NCBI RefSeq assembly: GCF_024703995.1
Contig: NZ_JAMXQV010000022.1
Location: 114,014 to 178,013 of the forward strand
From: Amycolatopsis iheyensis
Lineage (GTDB): Bacteria; Actinomycetota; Actinomycetes; Mycobacteriales; Pseudonocardiaceae
Direction of reading: 5' to 3'
Length of the DNA: 64,000 nucleotides
The position numbers were made by a program, and so were the translations under genes. The notes under the pieces were generated by a model, which was not told where the DNA came from, ran no database searches, and worked only from the letters and a program-made list of their open reading frames with translations. The stretch's first letter is position 1; every line of letters begins with the position of its first letter. Of this stretch, positions 49,827 through 58,964 are shown piece by piece.

Positions 49827-51032
49827 ATGCGCAAGCTCGCCTTCGCCGGACTCGCCGCGATCACCGCCGCCGCGCTCACCACCGCCGGGATGGCCTCGGC
49901 CGCCGACCCGCCCGCGGCGTCCCTGGTCCAGGTCTCGAACTTCGGCGCCAACCCCGGCGCCCTCGCGATGTACACCTACACGCCGTCCGGGCTCGAGTCC
50001 GGCCGGCCGGTGGTCGTCGCGCTGCACGGCTGCACCCAGAGCGCCAGTGACTACTACACGCACTCCGGCTGGCCGGCGCTGGCCGACAAGTGGCGGTTCG
50101 AGGTGGTGTTCCCCCAGCAGTCGACCGCGAACAACTCGCTGAAGTGCTTCAACTGGTTCTCCACCGCCGACGACACCCGCGGCAACGGCGAAGCCGCGTC
50201 GGTCAAGTCCATGGTGGACAAGGCCATCGGCGACCACGGCTCGGATCGCTCGCGGGTGTTCATCACGGGCCTCTCGGCCGGTGGCGGGATGACCGCGGAC
50301 CTCCTGGCCGCCTACCCCGACGTCTTCGCCGGCGGTGGCATCGACGCCGGGCTGCCCGCGCAGTGCGCCACGAGCGTCACCGAGGCGACGAACTGCCAGC
50401 AGAACAACCAGAACCTCACCCCGGCGCAGTGGGCGTCGAAGGCCAAGGCCCAGTTCCCCGGCTACGGCGGGCCGTGGCCGCGCGTCGCGATCTGGCAGGG
50501 CACCGGCGACTACACGGTCTACCCGGTCAACGGCACCGAGCTGCGGGACCAGTGGACCGCGGTGCACGGCGTCTCGCAGACGCCGACGAGCACGCAGTCC
50601 CTGCCGGGCAGCACCACGTTGACGAACTACGGCGACAAGGTCCAGCTGTACTCGATCGCCGGCATGGGGCACGGCACGGCGGTCGACCCGGGTACCGGCG
50701 CGACGCAGTGCGGCAGCACCGGCGCGTACTTCCTCGCGGGCATCTGCTCCAGCTACTACACGGGCGTGTTCTGGGGGCTGGACAAGGGATCCGGGACCAC
50801 GCCGACCACCACGACGACGGCGCCGCCCACGACCACCACCACCCAGCCGCCGGGCACGTGCGTGAACGCCAGCAACTACGCCCACACCCAGGCCGGCCGC
50901 GCGCACCAGAGCGGCGGGCAGACCTACGCGAACGGCTCCAACCAGGCGATGGGCCTGTGGAACACGTTCACGAGCCACGCGCTGCGCGAGACGTCACCCG
51001 GTTACTGGGTGCTCGCCGACGGGCAGTGCTGA
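49827..51032 (+). CDS. Extracellular PHB depolymerase-family esterase
   Basis: 401 aa. A signal peptide ends at ASAAD. The esterase domain has the oxyanion motif VVVALHGCTQSASDYY, the nucleophile motif GLSAGGGMTADLL, an aspartate in IWQGTGDYTVYPVNG and the catalytic histidine in AGMGHGTAVDPG. A Thr/Pro linker (about residues 325-345) leads to a C-terminal domain of about 55 residues with cysteines at both ends (CVNASNYAHTQAGRAHQSGG to the final DGQC), probably for polymer binding. It cleaves poly(3-hydroxybutyrate) or related polyesters, or acetylxylan-type esters, outside the cell. Confidence 0.9.
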   Translation: MRKLAFAGLAAITAAALTTAGMASAADPPAASLVQVSNFGANPGALAMYTYTPSGLESGRPVVVALHGCTQSASDYYTHSGWPALADKWRFEVVFPQQSTANNSLKCFNWFSTADDTRGNGEAASVKSMVDKAIGDHGSDRSRVFITGLSAGGGMTADLLAAYPDVFAGGGIDAGLPAQCATSVTEATNCQQNNQNLTPAQWASKAKAQFPGYGGPWPRVAIWQGTGDYTVYPVNGTELRDQWTAVHGVSQTPTSTQSLPGSTTLTNYGDKVQLYSIAGMGHGTAVDPGTGATQCGSTGAYFLAGICSSYYTGVFWGLDKGSGTTPTTTTTAPPTTTTTQPPGTCVNASNYAHTQAGRAHQSGGQTYANGSNQAMGLWNTFTSHALRETSPGYWVLADGQC

Positions 51033-51060
51033 AGCGTGGTGCCGGCCGGGCCGCACCTCC

Positions 51061-51627
51061 TCAGTTCACCAGCCCGGCCAGCAACACCGCGGTCAGCCGG
51101 CGCACCGCCACCGGCGCTTCACCACGCGGCAGCGCACGCACCGACGTCAACGCCATGAGCGCGATCCGCACGTCTTCGACCGAGATCCCCGGCTTCAGGA
51201 CGCCGTCGGCGCCGGCCCGCTCGACCAGCCGCGTGAACGCGTCGGTGTGTTCGCGGCGCAGGGCGGCGTAGGCCGGACGCGCCAGCATCGCGTCGGTGAG
51301 CGGTCCTTCGCCCACCTGCCACTCGCCGAAGCGGTGGAACGTCCGGGACAGCGCGCGCCGGCTGTCCGGGTCGTCGAGTGCGGCCGCCAGCTGCTGTCCG
51401 CAGGCCTCGGCCCGCCGGGCGAACACGGCGTCGACGAGGTCTTCACGGGACGGGAAGTGCCGGTGCACCGTCGCGGGCGCCAGGCCCGCGCGCCGGGCGA
51501 TCTCCCGCACCGGCAGGTCCGTGCCGTGCCGGGCGAACGCCTGGTGCGCCACCGCGACGAGGTGCCGCCGGTTGCGTTCGGCGTCGGCGCGCCGGTTCCG
51601 AGTCACTTCACCGAGCATGGCTCTCAC
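51061..51627 (-). CDS. TetR-family transcriptional regulator
   Basis: 188 aa from the GTG at 51627, which has GAGGAG upstream; the ATG at 51618 is an alternative. Helix-turn-helix at about residues 40-62 (LPVREIARRAGLAPATVHRHFPSREDLV). The C-terminal domain (RLVERAGADGVLKPGISVEDV) resembles SbtR-type ligand domains. It is divergent from the MDR oxidoreductase gene with a 66-bp gap and is its likely repressor. Confidence 0.92.
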   Translation of the reverse strand: MRAMLGEVTRNRRADAERNRRHLVAVAHQAFARHGTDLPVREIARRAGLAPATVHRHFPSREDLVDAVFARRAEACGQQLAAALDDPDSRRALSRTFHRFGEWQVGEGPLTDAMLARPAYAALRREHTDAFTRLVERAGADGVLKPGISVEDVRIALMALTSVRALPRGEAPVAVRRLTAVLLAGLVN

Positions 51628-51693
51628 TTCCCCGCTCCTCGCCGGTGATCACTCCTAGCGTAAGCGTCCTCAGGTCGTCGGAGCTTCCCTGGA

Positions 51694-52590
51694 GTGAGCG
51701 TGTTCGCAGTCCGGTTCGAACGGTTCGGCCCGCCCGAAGTCCTTGCCCGCGGCGAGCTCCCGGAGCCGCACGCCAGCCCCGGCCAGGTCCGGATCCGCGT
51801 GCGGACGGCCGGGGTTTCGCCGGTGGACCTGGCGATCCGTGCCGGGAAGTCGCGGATCTCCCTGCCGCACATCCCCGGCGTCGACGCCGCGGGGGTCGTG
51901 GACGAAGCCGGTCCTGGTGCGGCGGTCGGCGACGAGATCTTCGGCGCGGTGGACGTCGCCCGGCTCGGCGGGGCGACCGCGGAGTTCGCCGTGCTCGCCT
52001 TCTGGGCCGCGAAACCGCCGGCCATGCCGTGGGCGCAGGCGGGCGCGGCGGCGTCCGGGATCGAGACGGCGACCCGCGCACTCGACCTGCTCGACGTCCG
52101 CGAGGGCATGACGGTGCTGGTCGACGGCGCGTCCGGCGGGGTCGGCAGCCTTGCCGTCGGCCTGGCGCTCGCACGCGGCGCCCGGGTCATCGGGACGGCC
52201 GCGCCGGGGAACCAGGAGTTCGTCGAAAGCCTCGGCGCGACACCGGTTCCGTACGGTACGGGGTTCCTGTCCCGCGTGGGCCCGGTCGACGCGGCGCTCG
52301 ACGTCGCGGGGAAGGGCTCGCTGCCGGCGCTGATCGAGGTGACGGGGAGGCCGTCGGCGGTGGTGACACTCGCAGACTTCAACGGCCCGGCGCACGGAGT
52401 CCGTGTGTCGGTCGGCGAGCTGGGCGGGGAGCCGGACGGGCGGCACGGGCTCGCGGCCGCGGCCGATCTCTTCACCGCGGGCCGGTTCCGCGTGCCGGTG
52501 GAGGCGGTGTTCACGGACGCTGCCGCCGCGCACAGGGCAGCCGAAAGCGGGCCGCGGCGGGGAAAGATCGTCGTGGCGCTCAGCGAGTAG
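51694..52590 (+). CDS. NADP-dependent MDR-family oxidoreductase (quinone oxidoreductase-like)
   Basis: 298 aa, GTG start. The GroES-like domain begins FERFGPPEVLARGELPEPHASPGQVRIRV. The Rossmann part has VDGASGGVGSLAVGLALARGARVIGTA. There are no zinc ligands, as in zinc-free quinone oxidoreductases. It reduces quinones or enones with NADPH and is probably induced by electrophiles through the divergent TetR protein. The 3' end overlaps the convergent LacI gene by 11 bp. Confidence 0.92.
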   Translation: MSVFAVRFERFGPPEVLARGELPEPHASPGQVRIRVRTAGVSPVDLAIRAGKSRISLPHIPGVDAAGVVDEAGPGAAVGDEIFGAVDVARLGGATAEFAVLAFWAAKPPAMPWAQAGAAASGIETATRALDLLDVREGMTVLVDGASGGVGSLAVGLALARGARVIGTAAPGNQEFVESLGATPVPYGTGFLSRVGPVDAALDVAGKGSLPALIEVTGRPSAVVTLADFNGPAHGVRVSVGELGGEPDGRHGLAAAADLFTAGRFRVPVEAVFTDAAAAHRAAESGPRRGKIVVALSE

Positions 52591-53587
52591 TCGCCCGCAC
52601 CGTCGCCTTCCACTCCGCCACCCGAACCGGACCCCGATCCCCCAGCGCGATCAGCGCGCAGTCCCGGCCCTGGTCGAACAGCGACTGCGCCACAGTCGTG
52701 AGCCCGGCGCGTTCGGCGGCCGGCCCGTCGTCCCAGCCGCTGACCGCGACATCCTCCGGCACCCGCAGCCCACGACGGCGCGCGGCGTCCAGCACCGCGA
52801 ACGCGAGCTGGTCGCTCATCGCCATCACCGCGTCCGGCCCGGTGTCGAGCAACGCGTCCACGATCTCCGCGGCTTCCGAGCGGTCGTTGCGCGCCGCCAC
52901 GGCCACCAGGACCTCGCTCGGGCCGAGGTGGTCGTAGATCCCGAGCAGCCGCGCCCGCGTGACCGGGAACGCCACCTCCTCCGGCGCGGGCCGGGTTTCG
53001 AGCCGTGGCCGGCGGTCGCGGTCGAACGGGAAGCTCAGCACGGCCGGCCGGGCGGAGCCGGCGAACGTGCGGGCGGCCAGTTCCCGCGCCGACGCCCGGT
53101 TGTCGATGCTGACCACCCGGGCGCCGTCCACGGCCGGCCCGCCCTGGATCGCGACCGGCTTCCCGAGCCCACGCACGACATCGAGCACCGGGTCCGTGTC
53201 GACGGTCGTCCACACGATGTAGCCGTCGACCGACGCCGACCGCACGCGCTCGACGTCGTCGTCGGCGCCGGTGGTCGGGATGAGGTTCAGCCCGCTCCCG
53301 CGCTCGCGGCAGACCTGGGCGACGCCGGCCAGGAAGCGGCGGGCCGGCGGGTCTTCGAAGGCGTACGCGAGGTGTTCGCCGAGCACGACGCCGATCGCGC
53401 CGTTGTGCCGCCGCCGCAGGGACCGCGCGGTCGGGTCCGGCCCGCGGTAGCCCAGCTCGGCGGCCACCTCGCGGACCCGGCGCCGGGTCTCGGGCGCGAC
53501 GCGGTCGGGCTGGTTGTAGCAGTACGACACGGTCATCGCCGAGACCCCGCAACGACGGGCGACGTCGGCCATCGTGGGCCTGGACAT
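52580..53587 (-). CDS. LacI-family transcriptional regulator
   Basis: 335 aa. Helix-turn-helix TMADVARRCGVSAMTVSYCYN is followed by the hinge ARSLRRRHNG. The sensor domain ends GDRGPVRVAEWKATVRATTR. It is divergent from an MFS transporter with only 30 bp between the start codons, so repressor and transporter must share one operator. The inducer is unknown. Confidence 0.93.
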   Translation of the reverse strand: MSRPTMADVARRCGVSAMTVSYCYNQPDRVAPETRRRVREVAAELGYRGPDPTARSLRRRHNGAIGVVLGEHLAYAFEDPPARRFLAGVAQVCRERGSGLNLIPTTGADDDVERVRSASVDGYIVWTTVDTDPVLDVVRGLGKPVAIQGGPAVDGARVVSIDNRASARELAARTFAGSARPAVLSFPFDRDRRPRLETRPAPEEVAFPVTRARLLGIYDHLGPSEVLVAVAARNDRSEAAEIVDALLDTGPDAVMAMSDQLAFAVLDAARRRGLRVPEDVAVSGWDDGPAAERAGLTTVAQSLFDQGRDCALIALGDRGPVRVAEWKATVRATTR

Positions 53588-53600
53588 CCGCCCACCCTAG

Positions 53601-53616
53601 CTGTGTATCGTTAAAC
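53601..53616. promoter_or_regulatory. Candidate LacI operator between lacI and MFS genes
   Basis: TGTATCGTTAAACA lies directly before the MFS start codon. It is an imperfect palindrome around a central CG (five of seven pairs match), and its AT-richness stands out. The 30-bp divergent gap leaves little room for any other control site. Confidence 0.35.
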
Positions 53617-53617
53617 A

Positions 53618-54766
53618 ATGCTCGTCGAGCCCCGCACCAGGCTCGCGCTGGGAGCGCTCAGCGCGGCCTGCTTCGTGTCCGTGACCTCGGAAAACCTGCC
53701 CGTGGCGCTGCTGCCGCAGCTCGCGTCCGGGCTCGACGCGCCGGAGTCGGCCATCGGCTTGCTGATGACCGGCTACGCACTGGTCGTGGCGGTCTCGGTG
53801 GTGCCGCTGGTGACGGTGACGGGCCGCTGGGACCGCCGCACGACGGCGCTCGTCACGATCGCGCTGATCGTGGTGTCCAACGTCGTGCTCGCCGTCGCGC
53901 CGAACTACGGCGTCGCGGTGGTCGCGCGGGTGGTCGCGGCGGTCGGGCACGGCGTGTTCTGGTCGGTCGTCGCGTCGATGGCCGCGCGGCTGCTCGGCCC
54001 CGGCCGGGGCGGCCGCGCGACGGCGGTCGTGTTCGCCGGGAACTCCCTGGCTTTCCTGTTCGGGCTCTCGGTGAGCTCGTGGCTCGGCACGACCCTCGGC
54101 TGGCGGCTCGCGGTCCTGGCGGTGGCGGCCGCCGCGGCGGTGACGGCGCTGGTCATCCGCGTGACCGTCGCCCCGATGCCCGCTCATGCGCCGGCTCGCG
54201 GGCCGAGGATCGTCGCCGACCGCGCGTTGCTCCCGGTCAACGTGACGACGCTGCTCGTCGTGACCGGGCACTTCGCCGCGTTCACCTACATCACGGCGCT
54301 GATCACGCGATACGTCCACGTGACGGGCCCGGCGACCTCGGCGGTGCTGTTCGCCCACGGCACGGCGGGCCTGCTCGGGCTGGTGCTGATCGGCCGGCAC
54401 ATCGACCACCACCCGCGCCCGACGGCGCTGGTCACGACGGCCGGCCTGGCGGTGTGCATGCTCGCGCTGCTGGTGTCCCCGAGCCCGCTCGTCGCGGGGA
54501 CGGCGATCGTGGTGTGGGCGGGTCCGGCGGCGGGGATCGGAGTGGTGCTGCAGGCGGCGGTGCTCCGGGTGGCGAAGGACCGGCCGGACCTGGCGTCGGC
54601 AGTGTACATCGTGGCGTTCCAGGTCGGCATCGCACTGGGCGCGGCGCTGGGCGGCTGGAGCCTGGACGCGGGCCTGCTCCCGGTGGCGGTGCTCATCGCG
54701 ACGGCCGGCGGCCTGACGTCGGCGCTCGTGGTGTGGCGCGCGAAGGCGTTCGCCTCACCCGCCTAA
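53618..54766 (+). CDS. MFS transporter (DHA1/AraJ-type)
   Basis: 382 aa with twelve hydrophobic segments. LVTVTGRWDRRTTALVTIALI is the cytoplasmic loop 2-3, and VVARVVAAVGHGVFWSVVASMAARL is the GHG-type helix 4 typical of AraJ/YdhP-like sugar or drug efflux carriers. Its expression is probably controlled by the divergent LacI protein. The stop overlaps the convergent GAF-PucR gene by 12 bp. Confidence 0.9.
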   Translation: MLVEPRTRLALGALSAACFVSVTSENLPVALLPQLASGLDAPESAIGLLMTGYALVVAVSVVPLVTVTGRWDRRTTALVTIALIVVSNVVLAVAPNYGVAVVARVVAAVGHGVFWSVVASMAARLLGPGRGGRATAVVFAGNSLAFLFGLSVSSWLGTTLGWRLAVLAVAAAAAVTALVIRVTVAPMPAHAPARGPRIVADRALLPVNVTTLLVVTGHFAAFTYITALITRYVHVTGPATSAVLFAHGTAGLLGLVLIGRHIDHHPRPTALVTTAGLAVCMLALLVSPSPLVAGTAIVVWAGPAAGIGVVLQAAVLRVAKDRPDLASAVYIVAFQVGIALGAALGGWSLDAGLLPVAVLIATAGGLTSALVVWRAKAFASPA

Positions 54767-56620
54767 CCGGTGCACCCGCAGCGCCAGCTGGATCTCCAGC
54801 GCCCGGTCCGGCGCCTGCCAGTCCTCCCCCAGCAGCGACGCCACCCGCTCCAGCCGCTGCACCACCGTGTTGACGTGGACGTGCAGCACGTCCTTCGTCC
54901 GCGCCAGCTGTGCCCCGCAGCCGAAGTACGCCCGCAGCGTCGCCACCAGTTCCGTGCCGCGGCGCGCGTCGTAGTCCAGCACCGGTCCCAGCGTCTGCCG
55001 GACGAACGCGTCCAGGTCCGCGTGGTCGCCGAGCAGCTGGCCGAGGAAGCCGAGTCCCGCCATCGCCGCGCCTTCGCCAGTGCGCCCGAGCGCCAGCAAC
55101 GCCCGCACGCACCGTGCCGCTTCCCCGTGGGCCGCGGCGATCGCCGACGGGCCGCTCGCCGGGCCGGCCGCGCCCACCGTGACCGGACGGCCCGTCGCCG
55201 AACCGAGGTCGGCGGCCACCCGCCGGGCCAGCTCGTCCGGGTCGCCCGTGCCCAGCAGCACGACTTCCTCCGCGTGCACCCCGACCAGCGTCGCGTGCCG
55301 GGCGGCCGCGCCCGCCACGCGCCGCCGCGACGCGCCGTCCGCGTGGGCGACCAGCACCGCGTGCGGCGCCGACAGGTCGATCCCCAGCCGGCGGCCGCGG
55401 GCCAGCAACGCGCGCGGGTTGCGGTCGGGCGCCGAAAGCAGGTCGGTCAGCAGCTCGCCGCGCACCTCGTCTTCCGCGCGCACCACCGAGCGCCGCAGCA
55501 TCAGCAGCAACGCCGTCACGACGCCGGCGCGTTCGAACAGCCGCCGGTCGGGGTCGGTGAGGCCGTCGCGGCCGGCCAGCACCAGGCTGCCCAGCAGCTC
55601 CGGACCGGCCTGCACCGCGCACACCCAGCTGTCCATAGTGGACACTGCGCGGCCGCCGCGGGCCACCGCGAGGGCCGCCGGGTCCAGTCGTGTCGGGTGC
55701 GCCGAGCTCGCCAGGAGCGTGCCGTCGGCGTCGTACACCGTGAGGTCGCCGTGCAGCACCCCGGCGACCGCGGCCGCGACATCGGGCAGGTCGCCCCCGC
55801 GCAGCACCAGGTCGGTCAGCCGGTCGTGCGCGTCCTGGGCGCGTTCCATCGACTCGGTGTGCGCGCGGATCGTCGCGTTGGCCTCGTTGAGCTCCGCGAC
55901 GGCGCGGCGGGTCTGGTCGAGCAGGTTCGCACTGTCGAGGGCGATCGCCGCGTGGTCGGCGAGCGACGACAGCAGCGCCACCTCGTCCGCCGAGAAGTCC
56001 CGCGTGCCGCGGTCCGACGCGAACAGGACGCCGAGCACCTTCGGGCCGATGGCCAGCGGGACGCCGAGGATCGCGGTCAGGCCCTCGTCCTGGACGCCGG
56101 AGTCGATGTGGCGGGTGTGCTTGAACCGGTCGTCGTGGAAGTAGTCGGCCGTCGCGTACGGCCGCGCGGTCTGCGCCACCAGCCCGCCGAGCCCCTCGCC
56201 CATGCCCAGCACGATCTGCTGGAACTCCGCCGACACCGAACCGTCGCTGACCCGGACGTAGGTCTTGTTCTCGGCCTCGTCGTTCAGCGACAGGTACGAG
56301 ACGTCGACGTTCAGCAACGCCCGCGCCCGCCGGACGATCGAGCGCAACACGGTGTCCGGATCGGACAGTGCGGCGAGCTCGCTCGCGGTGTCGAACAACG
56401 CGCCGAGCTGGGCTTCGCGCCGCCGGTGCTCTTCCAGGGTCTCGCGGATCCGCAGGGCCAGCTCGCCCGCGCCGGCCAGCTCGGCGAGGTCGGCGGCGCC
56501 GAGCGCGCCCTCGGCCCGCGCGGTCACGACGACGTGCGCCAGCTGCTCGCTGCTCGCCCCGGAGGCGAGCAGGTCGAGCAGCCGGCGCAGCGCGTCCGTG
56601 GGTGCGGTCACGGCCGTCAT
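54755..56620 (-). CDS. GAF-domain PucR-type transcriptional regulator
   Basis: 621 aa. After an N-terminal helix region, a GAF domain spans about residues 75-235 (LGALFDTASELAALSDPDTVLRSIV to FSADEVALLSSLADHAAIAL). A coiled linker and a CdaR-like region follow. The C-terminal PucR helix-turn-helix is ELVATLRAYFGCGAQLARTKDVLHVHVNTVVQRLERV. Such proteins sense a small molecule through GAF and activate nearby catabolic operons. It lies 1 bp after the MHS transporter gene stop and follows the hydroxybutyrate dehydrogenase, all on the same strand, and probably regulates that unit. Confidence 0.93.
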   Translation of the reverse strand: MTAVTAPTDALRRLLDLLASGASSEQLAHVVVTARAEGALGAADLAELAGAGELALRIRETLEEHRRREAQLGALFDTASELAALSDPDTVLRSIVRRARALLNVDVSYLSLNDEAENKTYVRVSDGSVSAEFQQIVLGMGEGLGGLVAQTARPYATADYFHDDRFKHTRHIDSGVQDEGLTAILGVPLAIGPKVLGVLFASDRGTRDFSADEVALLSSLADHAAIALDSANLLDQTRRAVAELNEANATIRAHTESMERAQDAHDRLTDLVLRGGDLPDVAAAVAGVLHGDLTVYDADGTLLASSAHPTRLDPAALAVARGGRAVSTMDSWVCAVQAGPELLGSLVLAGRDGLTDPDRRLFERAGVVTALLLMLRRSVVRAEDEVRGELLTDLLSAPDRNPRALLARGRRLGIDLSAPHAVLVAHADGASRRRVAGAAARHATLVGVHAEEVVLLGTGDPDELARRVAADLGSATGRPVTVGAAGPASGPSAIAAAHGEAARCVRALLALGRTGEGAAMAGLGFLGQLLGDHADLDAFVRQTLGPVLDYDARRGTELVATLRAYFGCGAQLARTKDVLHVHVNTVVQRLERVASLLGEDWQAPDRALEIQLALRVHRLGG

Positions 56621-56621
56621 G

Positions 56622-57950
56622 TTAGGGCGAAACGGCCGCCGTCTCCGCCTGGACGTCGTCGTCGTGCAGCGACTCGCCGCGCGTCTCGCGGGCCGCCAGC
56701 AGCGCGATCACCGTGAGCACGCACATCGCCGCGACGTACAGCGACACCGGGACGGTGCTGCCCCAGGCCGAGAACAACGCGACGGCGATCAGCGGCGCGA
56801 CGGCCCCGGCGGCGATCGAGGACAGCTGCCCGCCGACCGAAAGCCCGGTGTAGCGCACCCGGGTCGGGAACTGCTCGGCGAAGAAGGCGGCCTGCGGGCC
56901 GTACATCGCGCCGTGCAGCAGCAGCCCGACGGTCGCGGCCAGCACGATCACCGCCGTCGACTTCGTGTCCAGCAGCGCGAAGAACGCGAAGCCCCACAGG
57001 GCCATCCCGATCGCGCCGAACAGGTACACCGGACGGCGTCCGACGCGGTCCGACAGCGCGCCCCACAGCGGGATCGTCACGAAGTGCACGGCCGAGCCGA
57101 TGAGGACGGCGCTCAGGCCGACGCCCTTCGGCAGGTGCAGCCCGGTCGTGACGTACACCAGGATGAACGCGGTGATCACGTAGTACGAGACGTTCTCGGC
57201 CATCCGCGCGCCGATCGTGATCAGCACCTGGCGCCAGCTGTCGCGGAAGACCTCCACGACCGGCACGTGCTTCTCGGTGTGCGCGGCCGCCTGCTCCTGG
57301 GCGGCGAGGAACACCGGCGACTCGGAGACGGCGAGCCGGATCCACAGCCCGATCAGCAGCAGCACACCCGAGAGCAGGAACGGCACCCGCCAGCCCCACG
57401 ACATGAACGTCGCGTCGGACTGCGTGGCCGACAGGATCGCCAGCACCGCGGTGGCCAGCAGGTTGCCGCCGGGCGCGCCGCACTGCGGCCAGCTCGCCCA
57501 GAAGCCGCGGCGGCGGTCGTCACCGTGCTCGGAGACGATCAGGACCGCGCCACCCCACTCGCCGCCCAGCGCGAAGCCTTGGACGAGCCGGAGCAGCGTG
57601 AGCAGGATCGGCGCCGCGACGCCGGCGCTCGCGAACGTCGGCAGGACGCCCATCAGGCAGGTCGAGCCGCCCATCATGACCAGGCTGACGACCAGCAGTT
57701 TCTTGCGGCCGAGCCGGTCGCCGTAGTGGCCGAAGACCAGGCCGCCGATCGGGCGGGCGAGGAACCCGACGGCGTAGGTCAGGAACGCCAGCAGCGTGCC
57801 GGTCAGCGGGCTCGCCGTCGGGAAGAACAGCTTGTTGAACACGAGGGCGGCGGCCGAGGTGTAGAGGAAGAAGTCGTACCACTCGATGGTGGTGCCGATC
57901 AGGCTCGCGCCGACGATCTTGGCGATCGCCGACCGCTGGGGTTGGCTCAC
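56622..57950 (-). CDS. MHS-family (metabolite:H+ symporter) MFS transporter
   Basis: 442 aa from the GTG at 57950. IVGASLIGTTIEWYDFFLY is the hallmark of the MHS family (shikimate, alpha-ketoglutarate, proline/betaine type), followed by RPIGGLVFGHYGDRLGRKK and QGFALGGEWGGAVLIVSEH. It imports small organic acids with protons. With a 3-hydroxybutyrate dehydrogenase gene 26 bp upstream in the same operon, 3-hydroxybutyrate is the most likely cargo (inference). Confidence 0.92.
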   Translation of the reverse strand: MSQPQRSAIAKIVGASLIGTTIEWYDFFLYTSAAALVFNKLFFPTASPLTGTLLAFLTYAVGFLARPIGGLVFGHYGDRLGRKKLLVVSLVMMGGSTCLMGVLPTFASAGVAAPILLTLLRLVQGFALGGEWGGAVLIVSEHGDDRRRGFWASWPQCGAPGGNLLATAVLAILSATQSDATFMSWGWRVPFLLSGVLLLIGLWIRLAVSESPVFLAAQEQAAAHTEKHVPVVEVFRDSWRQVLITIGARMAENVSYYVITAFILVYVTTGLHLPKGVGLSAVLIGSAVHFVTIPLWGALSDRVGRRPVYLFGAIGMALWGFAFFALLDTKSTAVIVLAATVGLLLHGAMYGPQAAFFAEQFPTRVRYTGLSVGGQLSSIAAGAVAPLIAVALFSAWGSTVPVSLYVAAMCVLTVIALLAARETRGESLHDDDVQAETAAVSP

Positions 57951-57976
57951 TGGGGGCTCCACTTCCTTGTGGGTTT

Positions 57977-58726
57977 TCAGGCGGCTGTCCAGCCACCGTC
58001 GAGCGGGATGGACGCCCCGGTGACGTGGCCGGCGTGCGGCGAGCACAGCCACGTCACCAGGGAAGCGACGTCGTCGGCTTCGATGAGCTTCTTGATCGCG
58101 GCACGCTTGAGGAGGACTTTCGAGACGACGTCCTCGCGCGGGATGTCGTGCTCGGCGGCCTGCGCGTCGATCTGGTTGTCCACCAACGGGGTCCGGACGT
58201 AGCCGGGGTTCACGCAGTTGCTGGTGACCCCGTGCTCGGCGCCTTCGAGGGCGGCGACCTTGGAGAGGCCTTCGAGGCCGTGCTTGGCGGCGACGTAGGC
58301 GGCCTTGTAGGGCGACGCGCGCAGCCCGTGGACGCTCGACATGTTCACGATCCGCCCCCAGCCCTTGGCGTACATCGACGGCAAGGTGTGCCGGATGAGC
58401 AGGAAGGGCGCGGTGACCATCAGCGCCTGGATGCGCGCGAAGTCGCCGGGCGGGAAGTCCTGGATCGGCGCGACGTGCTGGATCCCGGCGTTGTTGACCA
58501 GGACGTCGACCTCGGTAGGCAGGCGGTCGATGGTGGCGGGGTCGGCGAGGTCGGCAGTGTGCGCCCAGCCCCCGACCTCGGTGGCGGCGGCTTCGGCCCG
58601 CTCGCCGTCGAGGTCGACGACGTGCACCTTGGCCCCGGCCGCGGCGAGTGCGCGGACGCAGGCCAGGCCGATACCGCCGGCCCCGCCGGTGACGAGGGCG
58701 GTGCGCCCGTCCAGATCGCTGGTCAT
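57977..58726 (-). CDS. 3-hydroxybutyrate dehydrogenase (SDR)
   Basis: 249 aa. TGGAGGIG binds NAD. NNAGIQHVAPIQDFP, the catalytic Y-VAA-K in SPYKAAYVAAKHGLEG, and NPGYVRTPLVDNQI are signature stretches of D-3-hydroxybutyrate dehydrogenases. It oxidises D-3-hydroxybutyrate to acetoacetate. It heads an operon with an MHS-type carrier and a GAF-PucR regulator, 7-9 kb from a PHB depolymerase gene, which fits use of polyhydroxybutyrate monomers. Confidence 0.93.
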   Translation of the reverse strand: MTSDLDGRTALVTGGAGGIGLACVRALAAAGAKVHVVDLDGERAEAAATEVGGWAHTADLADPATIDRLPTEVDVLVNNAGIQHVAPIQDFPPGDFARIQALMVTAPFLLIRHTLPSMYAKGWGRIVNMSSVHGLRASPYKAAYVAAKHGLEGLSKVAALEGAEHGVTSNCVNPGYVRTPLVDNQIDAQAAEHDIPREDVVSKVLLKRAAIKKLIEADDVASLVTWLCSPHAGHVTGASIPLDGGWTAA

Positions 58727-58775
58727 GGACGGGAACGGTAAGCGTGACGCCCGTCGCGGGCTATGTGCGCGAGAG

Positions 58776-58964
58776 CTACAGCTTGCGAAGATCCGGTGGT
58801 GACGGGCTACACAGGGAGGTTAGGAGGGAGACCCACGATCGGGTGGAGATTTCGAGGGTGCCGCCGGCCCGGTCCTTGGTGTCCCGAATCCGGGACACAG
58901 GTCCGAGCGCCACCTCCACGCAGTTGTCTTTGCCTGAATAGCGGGAAGTCCGCCACTCACCCAT
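58776..58964 (-). CDS. DUF397 protein
   Basis: 62 aa, start overlapping the XRE gene end by 8 bp. WRTSRYSGKDNCVEVALGP, then RDTKDRAGGTLEIS and W are the DUF397 signature. In actinobacteria such proteins pair with XRE-DUF5753 regulators (BldB/WhiJ-type systems) and modulate development or antibiotic production. A perfect palindrome lies inside the gene at 58880-58897 and encodes VSRIRD. Confidence 0.92.
   Translation of the reverse strand: MGEWRTSRYSGKDNCVEVALGPVSRIRDTKDRAGGTLEISTRSWVSLLTSLCSPSPPDLRKL
58880..58897. repeat. 18-bp palindrome, copy 1 (inside DUF397 gene)
   Basis: TGTCCCGAATCCGGGACA has 7-bp perfect arms around AATC; one flanking base pair (GTG and CAC) extends it. It fits the pattern TGTCxCGxATCCGxGACA shared with the copy at 59859. 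Confidence 0.85.

Noticed and set aside
54770..58202. Two long plus-strand frames opposite the GAF-PucR and MHS genes
   Set aside because: Both are Gln/Arg/Asp-rich shadows; the minus-strand genes have complete domains and sensible starts.
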